Assembly (NCBI GenBank): GCA_028023455.1
Contig: JAQFVV010000063.1
Coordinates: 4,886,794-4,950,793, forward strand
Direction of reading: 5' to 3'
DNA: 64,000 nucleotides
Source of the DNA: Epiperipatus broadwayi
Taxonomy: Eukaryota; Onychophora; Udeonychophora; Euonychophora; Peripatidae
Below, in pieces: positions 48,149 through 58,602 of this stretch. The position numbers and the translations under genes are program-made. Below the pieces are notes generated by a model. The model had not been told where the DNA came from, searched no databases, and saw nothing but the letters and a program-made list of their open reading frames with translations. Each line of letters starts with the position of its first letter. Within the stretch, counting starts at the first letter, position 1.

Positions 48149-48331
48149 GACATTTTGCGGGTTCATCTGTGTTAAAAAATTTAAATATTGATATACCGAC
48201 ATTTCAACTTGATCACACAAGTTATCCACTGGGTGATAAAAGGTGGAAAGACAGTTGTAGAGGTTCTACAATTACTGATTTGAAAAAAAATATAAGGAAC
48301 ACAAATCCTAATAGCTGATTTATCATCTTTC
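48149..48331 (-). repeat. Inverted partial copy of Penelope-like element 2
   Basis: This is the reverse complement of two separated parts of the forward copy: the 3' tail (48885-49041, including GGGTTCAT, GATATACCGACATTT and AAAGACAGTTGTAGA) and the start (48367-48398). The middle of the element is missing. The arrangement is an inverted, internally deleted copy joined head-to-head to the forward one. Confidence 0.75.
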
Positions 48332-48385
48332 TGTTTTCTATTTTGTCCATTTTGGGCTTGACAAAGAGATGATAAATCAGCTATT

Positions 48386-48846
48386 AGGATTTGTGTTCCA
48401 TATGTAAAAGGAAATACAGACAGTATTGGACATATATTAAAATGCTATAATATAGATGCAACATTTTCTACTCATCAAAAGATCAGCAATATAACAACCA
48501 AGTCTAAGGATTCAATCCCTCTTGAATCTCATGGTCTTTATCAAATCTCACATGTGAAAATTGTAAAGCTTCTTACATAGATATAAGTAATCATCACATC
48601 AGTGTTAGAAGAGATGAGCATGCTAATGCAGTTAAACAACACTCATCATCATCAACACTCTCACTCCATACTATAGATTCAGGTCATAAAATTGATTTTT
48701 CTAGTACCAGGATCATATCCAGATGTAATAATCTTTACCAGTGCAAAATTAGAGAAGCCATTGAGATAGTTAAAAGGCCAGATTGTATCAATAAGCGAGA
48801 TGATACATGCAAACTTCCTCCTATTTGGAAAGATTTTTTTTAAAAA
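48386..48846 (+). pseudogene. Penelope-like element 2: connector and GIY-YIG endonuclease remnant
   Basis: The plus-strand frame begins RICVPYVKGNTDSIGHILK, then FSTHQKISNI, DSIPLESHGLYQI. After one frameshift near 48560 it gives CENCKASYIDISNHHI, VRRDEHANAVKQHSSSS, a D-S-G-H-K-I-D-F block, and KIREAIEIVKRPDCIN followed by LPPIWKDF. These are the successive conserved blocks of the Penelope C-terminal nuclease (CxxC, YIG position degraded to YID, R-x-x-EH, GH-x-IDF, REAIEI, N-R, LP-x-W). The catalytic glycine of YIG is lost. It differs from the copy at 270-640 and so represents another lineage. No RT is present. Confidence 0.8.
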
Positions 48847-49041
48847 AAAAAAATTCCTAAATTTAACATTTTTGCTATTGGTGGAATTTTAACATTTTTT
48901 TCAAATCAGTGATTGTAGCACCTCTACAACTGTCTTTCTACCTTTTATCACCCATTGGATGACATGTGTGATCAAGTCAAAATGTCGGTATATCAATATT
49001 TAATTTTTTTAACATGGATGAACCCACAAAATATGCCTTTT
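48847..49041 (+). repeat. Penelope-like element 2, 3' tail
   Basis: Non-coding tail after the endonuclease: an A-run, then the sequence mirrored at 48149-48297. It is followed by TATATATG and, at 49074-49086, a short (TA)n. Confidence 0.65.
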
Positions 49042-49086
49042 ATATATGTAACCCATGAAAATCTTCATATCAATATATATATATAT

Positions 49087-50435
49087 TGTGACAGAATGGG
49101 TTCAAACCCAGTCACAAATAAAGTATTTAATCGGTAGACATATATAGATGTAAAGATATATATACTATTTAAATTTGTTATTACATGGTGGTGGTTGCAA
49201 ATACATAAACATGGGGGGGAGGGACTCGGTCATTTTAAATAATATATATGTGTGTGTGATAAATGCATGTATAAATGAATTAAGTAGTGAAAGGAGAGAA
49301 ACAAGATTTTTTTGTTTCATGTTGAAAAACTAGAGTTTTCTGGCAGCATAGGATTTTATTGTTCTGTTATATTAAAATATAAACTACGACACGAGTTATC
49401 ACACGTCTAACAGATCTGGTTATTCCACATTGAAGATCGGAAGTGAGGTAAAAAGGAAGCTTCTAGAAACAATGGAGGGGGCTATAAAAGTGAGCCACCC
49501 AGAATGCATAGGGTCTTTTTCCGGCACAGCTACAATAGTAAACAACTAAACGAGTTAATATTTAAACTATATAATGGCGGTTTCAACAGACATGTCAGGG
49601 TAAGAGAAGTCGCATCAGATTCAGGCCCCTGATCCCATCCTGCTGCAGCTGCCTCAATAAAACCAGGATGCCTCGAACAACACATAATTCCAGCATGGAA
49701 TCAAATGAACCTCATCAGCCAACGGACATAAAAATCTAGGATCATTATCTTGAATGGCCTAATTACCTGCGGAACGGAACTATATAATAATAAATAAAAA
49801 TTGCTTCTGCTACTTCCTGGGAAAGCAGGTAAAGAACTTTTATCATTGATCTTTTAAATCTTCTTTATAAAAAGAAAATTTTTGTATTTTGAATAATCAG
49901 TGAAGGTGACTTGTGAACTAACTTTATATTTCTTTAAAGCTTCGTTCCATTACGGACGTAAGAAAGCAACGAGTGTTAAAAGTCACATGATACAAACTTT
50001 CGTAGTATCGATCTTCACTACTTAAGATATGTATGTGAGATCTATTAAAAGAATGATGTATGATTGTGATTTGAAATGACAGAGTGCTAAATATTGTTTT
50101 TTTTTTTATAATATTAAATAAATATATATCAAGAAAGTAGAGTATTGACTCAGTTTAATTATTTATAAATCCATTTATTTAGTTTGTGATTGTTTTAGAT
50201 ATTTTTAGGTTTAAAAAATAAAAATAAAAGGGAATTCTTTACCCCATTCTTAGCTACTCACGGCTGTGACATCACCCGACCATGAGACTGAGCTAGCTGA
50301 TGGTCAAAACCTCTCTCACATTACGTAAATATTCTTGTTGGTAATATATCCACTTCGCGTAATACTTATATTCGTATAGGTTTGGCACTTGGTGTCCTTC
50401 GGATGACCATAAATACACGTTGGGGGTCTATTACA
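49087..50435 (+). mobile_element. LTR-like element with TGTGACAG start
   Basis: This element starts TGTGACAG directly after a (TA)n. Its first 30 bp can fold: TGTGAC (49087-49092) pairs with GTCACA (49111-49116), with TGGGTT/AACCCA inside. A CTATAAAAG near 49481 and an AATAAA near 50125 suggest an LTR promoter and poly(A) signal. TTTGGCACTTGGTGTCC (about 50382) looks like a primer-binding leader, and the segment closes CTATTACA at 50435, as in the other TGTRA...TTACA elements. The right flank is not TA-rich, so the right boundary is uncertain. No coding sequence. Confidence 0.45.
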
Positions 50436-53386
50436 ATTGCGAGAATAACCCATAAGTTTAAATAATAATATTTTAGGTAGAATTAATTAATTAAATATTA
50501 ATACACCTCATACATATTCGATAGTACATACGTGTCTAGTGAGAGGTAAATAGGGTTTTGTTATTATATATATATATAACAGTAAACAGGTATTTGAAAT
50601 TCATATATGTTTGCATTTTATCACTGTTAATATAGTATTGTAAGAACATTTTGAACAGATCCCCTAACAATTACCCAGACAGAATTCATTAAAGCTTCTT
50701 AAAAAAACTTCCAATCTTTTATTTATGAAAATCTTCATGTTGAAATATGTTTACATGAGCATTTTTTAGTAAAAAAATTAAATATTTAATATTGTTAATC
50801 ACTATCTAACATGAAATATTTGACATGGTAAATTAGTATTGTTACTTTCAATATATCAGCTTGAAGTACATGTATTATGAGAGATCAGATTATTTAAGTT
50901 TATATTAAGTTACAGTTAATGATATTAAAAATTTTAATTTGCACTAGAGGGCACTAAAATGTTAATGTTTAATATAGTTATTCTCAACATTTTTACTTAC
51001 AAATATAATAAAAATCTATAACTTTTCTTACTTGACATATGACAAAAGTGTGATAATTCTTGCAGTGTTATTGTCCAAATTATTATAACAAGCAAAACTG
51101 AATTCATTTAATTAGTATTTAAACATCCTATAAAAAAACAAATTTAGATAATAGCAAATGCGACTTAGTTTATTTAGTTAATAAACGTAGTGCTCAAACA
51201 TTCAATGTTAGTGCCATATTTAATGCATAAATTTAATAGTTGACATAATAGCCTTCTAACCATCTGACTCTTTATTAATCATAATGACTAAAACCAATAA
51301 TAAAAACATAAAATAATGAGAGAATAAACAATGAGTGAAGAAAACATAAATGATATGATCATAATAAAAGCAATATATAAATTTTAATAAGGCAAGCTAA
51401 TATCCATTACAATAGTGAAGAAATGTTTTTGGATGGAAAATATTTAGTAGTTATTTTCAGTTAACTTTATTTTATCTGAAAGTTATTCTACTATCCACTG
51501 CTTGTAGATGTTTAGAAATTAACCATACTACAAATAAACAGTAGCTCCTATGGTAGAGGTTTTAGTTTATTTTTATAATTTAAAAGTAATAGAAAATTTT
51601 AAACTTGACTAAAGTAACGTTATATCAGTGACGAAATCTCAACATCACTCAAGACAGTTTATATGTTTGATACCAATATTTAAATAATTTCTGTTTTTTT
51701 AATACAGTACTATAAAGAAAAAAAAAATCAGTAACAATACATGTATATAAGCAGTTGCCACAGTAATGTACTATAAGCTTGAGTAGTCCATGGACACTTG
51801 ATTAACTGTTTAAACTTTCGATCTCCAAACCAGTTTTTGGCACTTGCAACCATTAGTGAATACTAGGATTCAAAACTGAAACTAATGTTAATTCTGCATC
51901 TATTAGCCACTTTTTATTCTTTTATACTATTCAACATAATATATGAAATTCAATTTTAGGCTATTAGCTTGAACCATATAAAAAAACAAAAGATAACTGT
52001 TGGAAGTCTATGTACATTTTTCATATTTTAGATTTCATTAATGCAAAATCTAAGAACCTATATGGCTTTGTGTATTTTTATCTCTATACTATTTGATATC
52101 CATTGATTATTCAAACTTCCATTAGATAGCATAGACTAAGGTGAAAATAATTGCTCTGAGAACATATGAGAACATGTGAAAATCATATAATAATATTATT
52201 TATAATAACAATACATTTGTGTTGTGTTTATACTATAATATGGCCAGGATTAATATTTCTGGTTATTTAAGAATAACACACAACTCTAGAAATAAATATA
52301 AATATATTTATTATATCCAACAATAATACCTAAAAATATATAACATAGTACAACGGTTCAGCTTCTGACAGTTCTGTTTTCCATCTCAAATTAAACTATA
52401 TATAGTGAAATCTCAAACATTATTGCAAATGATTGGATTCACTGATCTAGCTTTTTAATTAGCCTGCTTATGCCAATGGCTGTTTATTTTCTTTAATAAT
52501 GTTTTATTGGTCAGTTTTATCGTCAACTGAATCTGATCTAGATAAATACAAAGCCCATTAATTGAGGATATGCTTAAGCTGAAGTAAGATGAGTTCATTC
52601 CAGTTTGTATATTGAATTCTCTGCTCAAAGAAAGATTGAATTAAATAATGAACAGACTATTGCAGCCATATAATAATAATTGGTCATCTCAGGCAATAAT
52701 TTACCATTGCTTCTCATTGTATTAATATATTTTAATAGATCAGCTTTAAAGCTACATTATAAATTTCAATATGCTTGACGTCGTTAAGAAGCACTCGCTA
52801 AATAAATATTTTTTTTATGAAAGGAAAAAAAATTATAATAAAGGAATATATTTATTTGTTCAAAGGTTTTTTTTAAAAATTATTTGTTTACTTATTTAAA
52901 ATCAATAATATTACTATATATTTCATGAAAAGAAAACTAATAATATTAACAAAAGAAATCATTAAATTAGAATGTTTGTTTGTGAAGATGTCATCTACCT
53001 TATTAATTAATTATAATAAAAACTAATAAAAAACACTAAACAGGTTTTTAATTGGAAAAATATAATTAAAAACAACTAATTAAAAGTTTAATTTGTTTTA
53101 CAAAAAGAATTTATAATAAGAATCTCTATAGCTAAATGCCGAATGTGATATTTCATTATAAATAAATAAGCAAAAAAAAAAAAATTTCTATAGCAATTAA
53201 TAAAAACAACTAACAGAATTTACACGCCGATCATGTATAAGTACATAAACGGACATTATAAATTAACAATGTACTAAAAATTAGGAAGCAAGTAACATTA
53301 TATAGATTAAATCTTTAGATGAAAATTAATTCTTTAAGAAATTATTTGAAAAAAATTAACTATTGTATATGTTTATAGACAATTTT
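50436..53386. other. Gene-free AT-rich stretch, one monomer-like fragment
   Basis: No gene seen. At about 51780-52010 a fragment shares with the monomer family a CCAAACCAGTTTTTGGC block, a CATTAGTGA block and a GATTCAAAACT block. A (TA)n lies at 50565-50578. The rest is unstructured. Confidence 0.5.
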
Positions 53387-53401
53387 CTATATCCTATAAT
53401 T

Positions 53402-53504
53402 TTTATTATTATTATTTTTTTTTAATATGTCAAAGCGTTGACCGGGAAGCGAACCCGGGCCCGCTATTTGGAAGGAAGCTATGCTAACCGCTAGGCCATC
53501 AACG
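53402..53504 (-). mobile_element. tRNA-Gly mini-SINE, best preserved copy, 15-bp target duplications
   Basis: On the minus strand a nearly complete tRNA-Gly-like sequence (53505 to 53435) has matching acceptor ends (GCGTTGA and TCAACGC), A box TGGCCTAGCGG, a TCC anticodon in CTTCCAA, and a T arm with GGGTTCGCTTCCC. It is followed by a TTTGACATATT linker and an A-rich tail. CTATATCCTATAATT is duplicated at 53387-53401 and 53505-53519. The tail and duplications show retroposition. The anticodon stem has two mismatches, so this is a SINE and not a working tRNA gene, though the internal RNA polymerase III promoter looks intact. Confidence 0.88.
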
Positions 53505-53519
53505 CTATATCCTATAATT

Positions 53520-54565
53520 GTGTAGCTGAATGTTACTTTACTGTCTGTTAATAGTGCATTTAATATTTTATATTATAAAGAAGCTGTATGCACAATTCTA
53601 ATAATGTAAATGAAATTGATTATAATCCGTAACTTATCTATTATTTATTAAAATTTTATGAATACTTATTGGGCTGATAATAAATGAAAGATGATATTGT
53701 GACGTTTAGCACATGCTAATGTTATGAACATAAAAAATGCATTGTCTTTTAAATTTTTTTATTTAAGTTGATTAAGGTCTATTTCTATCAATCAAATAAT
53801 ATTTTCTTTCACTGTTTTCTCTGGCTTAAAAACAATTGTATGTTAATAAATCTCTTCCTAGCTTATTAATAATTATATTTTTAAGAGCTATTAAAAATTA
53901 TTCTCTTTCATACATCCATTTAAAAAAAGTGTTCTGCAATGATTCTGCGCACTGAGAATTAAGTTATGTCTAGTAGAATTACTATCAGTTGCTCTATAAT
54001 ATGCCATTTTTGTTTTCAAACATCTCAGATAAGTAAATCATTCTTATTTTTTCATTTTGCATAGCCGGACACTTATTAGTAACTTTGTAATTCTCTCACT
54101 TTGTCTCTACATTCTACTTTAACAATATATAATTTATTTTATAAACATATTTATTCATGTATATTCATAAATATTCACTGGAATATTTATAATTACTATT
54201 TATTTTAGAAAAATAGTAATAATCTCTTATAATTTTAAATCTCACTTTTTTTTAGTTTCAAAAAGCTTTATTAAACTATAAGTTTACAAAACATTATTAA
54301 GTACTACATACATAAAATAGTGTAATAAAAGATTATGAGGTTTTAAATAAAGGGAGATATGTGACTTACATTATATACTCTGTATTTTTATCTCATACTA
54401 GAAATGAAAAAACTTATTAATTGTAATAGAAAAAAAATACAATCTTGAAAGCAGCATAGCATTATTTGACTGCTACACAGGATTTATACCTTTCTATATA
54501 CATCATTGCATTAATGAATTTTTTGCTTTTAATTATCTAGTTATCATTTTATAATAGTGAGTCAG
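53520..54565. other. Gene-free AT-rich stretch
   Basis: No coding or repeat structure I can support. Confidence 0.55.
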
Positions 54566-54569
54566 GACA

Positions 54570-56870
54570 TAAATTCAAGTGGTCACATTAGTGACCATGC
54601 TTCTGAATAAATGTTAGTTGGTGAAATTTTTTCATTCCTTATGCATATAATATCCATTTTATTCCTAAATGTATTTGAACAGTACAAAAATGCACATCTG
54701 ACATTCCATAATGAGCATAATATAAATGTGATAGCTTGAATGTGTGCACAAATATCTTTTTTAAATGTATTGAGATGTGTATGTATGTTGTAATTTTTAT
54801 CTTTAAATATTTTGGGGATATTCCAGTGGATATTATTAAACATGGGGCACATGAATAGAAAATGTGATTATGTTTCTGATTCTCTCTGACATAGTTTGCA
54901 TATATATTGAATGTTAGTGCAATTCTTTTTATATCTGTACAAATAAAGGGGTGGGAAGTACTTCAAGATTTAGATTTAAAAGAAAACCATGATATTTTGG
55001 TTCTAATGACCAGTGTTTAAAATTTTAAATCAATTGCTTATTGGTTAATGTTTAAAAGGGATTTGTTATTATCATTGGATGGTAAAGCACAGATTGAATA
55101 TATGCCCCAGTATTTAATTTTATTCTTGGGAAGGCAATATATTAAATTGGGAATACGTAATAAATAGGAAATTAACTTATTCCAGTAATTGCATATGGTG
55201 CACAGCTTGTCTGTAGATATAATTTTAAAAACTACTTCTAGATATGGAAATATTTCTGCACATGTTGACATAAGATTAAGTGTTTATTGAGTGTTTTCCT
55301 GAAGGTTTGTGATGATGGTGTTCTAGTTGTATTTTTATATTGGACTATTTTCATTATCTAATATACATAATGAATGTCTGATGAGCTAACAGTTAAATGT
55401 ATGTTGAATATTTAAACAAAGTTAAATTTTTCTCAAGACATTCAATACATATATTAGATGATTGAAATAGTCCAATATAAAAGTACAAGTGTTTATTGAA
55501 TTTGAAAAGTTTTATAGAATGTAAACCCAATCCATTTTGATATAGAAGGTGTGAATATTACTTAGGAATATTGAGGCAATTCTCTCCCTCCTCCCAACAA
55601 TTTCCTACACATTGAGTAAATTTTAGATATAAAAGCTTTTGTATATATTATTATAGGTGTATAGTATGTGACCCATGACATTATTAGGACATTGAAAAGG
55701 GTCACTTTGGCATAGAGTGATTAATATGACTTGGAATGAGAATAAATTATATTCTCAACCTTATATATTAGTTTCCCCTATATCTGCAATCACATTTCAG
55801 AATTGTTCACATGAAAAGGAAATCTTTCAAATGAGCTAGCCATTCCTTTGAAGAATTGCTCATGTTGGTATTTTGGTATATAGACCATTAAACTCCCAGT
55901 TTAAATTTGTCTGAGTAATTAATTAGAATTTTAATTAGTTTTGATATCTAAACAATTGACAAAAAATTGTTATGTCATCCATGTATGCAATACATGAAAT
56001 GTTTGCTTTCATTCCAGGTATAAATATTCCATTCATTTTCAATTGCTTTAAGAAAAGGATCAATATAAAATGTAAATAAAAGATCACTTAATAGTGAATC
56101 TTATGAAGTAGAACTAAATGGAATGAATGGTGATGAGTACTTCTTACTAAGAAATATCTAAATTTTTTGATTTACAAGAAAATTTGCAATCAAGAAGATG
56201 AATTGGTATCATATAAAATTATGATTTATTGTCTAGCTGAACTATAACTAGCCTATATATTTTTGTTGTTTCCGATAGTATCAATTGTTGTCATATATAA
56301 AAATTCTGTTTACCCAGTTGATGAGAATTTCCTTGCAAACTGGATTTTTGACAGCAATGACAAAATGTATGGTTAAAGTCTATCTTTAATGACTGAATTC
56401 AAAATTTTAAGTCCTAGTTCATTCATTGATATGGTCTGAGAGATTGGAATGTGGTTATATTTTCCTTCTTCTTAACAAATGGAACTGTGAGATGGGATAA
56501 AGCCCATGTATGTGATAGATTCTCTTTATTAAAAAGTTAGCTAAATTTGTCAGGTATTTTGCTGTGATTTGAGTTAAATGGCTGTATACAAAACAAGATA
56601 TGTCATGTATCTCTAGATGACATGAGTTTGGAACTGAAGCAAGTTTTTCTTCAAATGCTGTTGGTACAAAAGTTATATTATCTAAGTTTTGTGAAGAGTT
56701 ACACTTTCCTTTTTTTGTAACCTATGTCTGTAATATGAATGAAGTGAGTTTTAGCATTTTGTCACCTGCAATGATTTGCCCTTCTATTTTGATTGCTGTT
56801 GGAATGCAGTTTAGTGGAGCTGGCCACAGTGCCCAACAAATGTATCGACTAGATCACATGTAGGTTTGAT
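54570..56870 (-). pseudogene. LINE-B: decayed relative of LINE-A (RT to terminal CCHC)
   Basis: From right to left on the minus strand: TVPFVKKKENITTFQSLRP (compare PFLKKKDGKHDLNNLRP in LINE-A), an S-D-L-L-F-T-F-Y-I-D-P box B region near 56080, and AYMDDITIFCQL (box C, YMDD, about 55975). A degraded C-x2-C / H-F-L-F-M-C-P zinc motif lies near 54840-54890, and ILCSLWNVRCAFLY near the end corresponds to YALWCVRC of LINE-A. Every block is interrupted by stops, so this is an old copy of the same clade. A 196-bp element interrupts it at 55291-55486. The endonuclease is not seen. Confidence 0.7.
55291..55486 (+). mobile_element. Element E, 196-bp foldback insertion with 13-bp duplications
   Basis: AAGTGTTTATTGA flanks the insert at 55278-55290 and 55487-55499. 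The insert begins GTGTTTTCCTGAAGG, and most of the rest folds: TTTTTATATTGGACTATTTTCA pairs with TGAAATAGTCCAATATAAAAG. Duplications of this length suggest target-primed insertion. The inverted half could then come from twin priming. A second copy is at 10760-10905. Confidence 0.8.
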
Positions 56871-57157
56871 TCAGATATATTTTTCTCTTCTTTTTCACCA
56901 GGTATTCTTTGAGAGAACAGATCAAAATGTTTTCCTCAGGGCTATTACATTTGTACATTTTTATTTTATAAAGATTAAATGATTTACATTTATTAAACTC
57001 TGAAAATTCTAAAACACTAATTTTAATGTTTACAAATATAGCAAAAATTATATAAAAGCATCATAATTAATTTATTGTAGAATCACTATAACAATGTTAT
57101 GTAAAATTATGAGACATGAAAGGATAGCAGAAAAGGATAATATAGAATAAAACTTAC

Positions 57158-57297
57158 TTCTTTGCAATCTAAATCGGCAGCTGATAACAATGGATGTATT
57201 TCCCGTAGAAATGTACAGATGGTGTTCAAATACCAAAATGCCTTGATAACAGAAATAGAAAAGGGATCAACTTCTTTTGATTCTTTCCAAATCCTGT
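57158..57297 (-). CDS. Candidate internal coding exon (46 codons) of an unidentified gene
   Basis: On the minus strand a frame reads RIWKESKEVDPFSISVIKAF and continues WYLNTICTFLREIHPLLSAA to DLDCKE. Its composition is like a normal globular protein and unlike the repeat translations around it. It is bounded by ATAG at the 5' side (acceptor; exon starts at 57297) and by a strong donor GTAAGT at 57157-57152. An in-frame TAA lies ~15 bp before the acceptor, consistent with an intron. The exon is 140 nt, entering in phase 1 and leaving in phase 0. The acceptor lacks a clear pyrimidine tract. No neighbouring exon was found, so the host gene would have introns of several kb. I do not recognise the protein. 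Confidence 0.45.
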
Positions 57298-57480
57298 CTA
57301 TGTTTGATGATTATCATCATAGATGCATTTATAGATATCTTCCTCACCTTTTCTGGAAGAATCTAATTTATAAGTATTATTTCAGAATATCAATAATCAG
57401 TTATATTTTATGAATTTCAGTCTTAAGAAACTGCAAGATAAAAAATGTATTGTATTATAAAATAAGCTGTTTTTTTCTCA

Positions 57481-57575
57481 TGTGTTATAGCATTAGCCGG
57501 AAAGCATACCCGCTAACCCAGGATAACTGCTTGTAAAGCAGCTGTTGCTTTTCATCACTATACCAGAATTTTTTG
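57481..57575 (-). mobile_element. tRNA-Gly mini-SINE, older copy
   Basis: On the minus strand: GGTATAGTGATGAAAAGCAA (A-box region), CTGCTTTACAAGCAGTTAT (anticodon arm), CCTGGGTTAGCGGGTATGC (B-box region decayed) and a CTATAACACATGAG linker with an A-run. The order is the same as at 29932 and 53402. No convincing target duplication remains. Confidence 0.65.
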
Positions 57576-57710
57576 AGAAAAGTTGTTTACAACTTAAGAA
57601 ACCAATCGGTACTTTTCTAGAAAATTGCATCATCCTACAAGTTATAAAGACACTTGATTTAGTATGAAGAAATCACCACCTGGAGTAAATTCATCCATTA
57701 AGCTTGTTAA

Positions 57711-57990
57711 GCTTTACTGAGTATGGGGACTAGAATAAACAACTTTCATACAAGAACTTTTTTTTAAAAAAAGACATTTTCTCAGAAATTAATTTGACTT
57801 ATTATGCATGCATATTTTTAAAAATGAAGACAAATATGCATGCATAATAAAAAATATATATAAGTGAAATTTTATTATTTCTGAGAAAGTTTATATTAAA
57901 AGTTCTTGTATGAAGGTTCTTTAGTCTGGATCCCATATTAAAAGTTCTTGTATGAAGGTTCTTTAGTCTGGATCCCATAATCAGTAAAGC
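57711..57990. mobile_element. Foldback (MITE-like) element with internal duplication
   Basis: GCTTTACTGA at the left pairs with TCAGTAAAGC at the right. The inner arms pair TTTCATACAAGAACTTTT with AAAAGTTCTTGTATGAA and CATTTTCTCAGAAAT with ATTTCTGAGAAAG. ATTATGCATGCATATTT sits against AAATATGCATGCATAAT in the centre. The right arm has a ~43-bp tandem duplication (57894-57936 and 57937-57979). Confidence 0.8.
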
Positions 57991-58559
57991 ATAAAACAAT
58001 TTTAATATTATTTTATTTATATATTTATATGTATATATAGCATCATGCATGAATGTATGAACATTTAGATAGATAGTCCACATTATATTGTTTGTTTCAA
58101 CTGATAAGAATAAATTAATGGATCTCATTACTGTATTAATTTAAATGCTTGAGTTTTTAATATTTTTTGGTCTGTTGTACTTATCCAAAGATTTATTTGA
58201 ATTTCATAAAAGCTTTAACATAACAACATTTATTTACAAAAATAAAATAAAAAATAACAAACAAACAGTCTTTTATTTGAAAAACAACCCATTAATTTCA
58301 ACAAACAACATACACACTTCAATATAAATCTTGGATTTATTATATGAACAAACATTGGAGTTGACTATTATAAGTTGATCAGATTCATTTAAACTATAAA
58401 TGTCCTTTTGATTGTTAATATTATTTATTAGGCGATATAAATAAACTTGGATGATTTTTCACTTAATCAGTTCATATTATTTTATCTATCCACTCATCTC
58501 ATATCAATGCACAGTCACAATCACATCATCATCATCATCATCATTATCATCATCATCAC

Positions 58560-58602
<43 letters not shown>

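Noticed and set aside
53434-53505. Functional tRNA-Gly (TCC) gene on the minus strand
   Set aside because: Two anticodon-stem mismatches, an A-rich tail and perfect 15-bp flanking duplications show that it is a retroposed SINE.
57162-57413. Plus-strand 83-residue open frame
   Set aside because: It overlaps the minus-strand candidate exon, whose splice sites and composition are better; the plus reading is its shadow.
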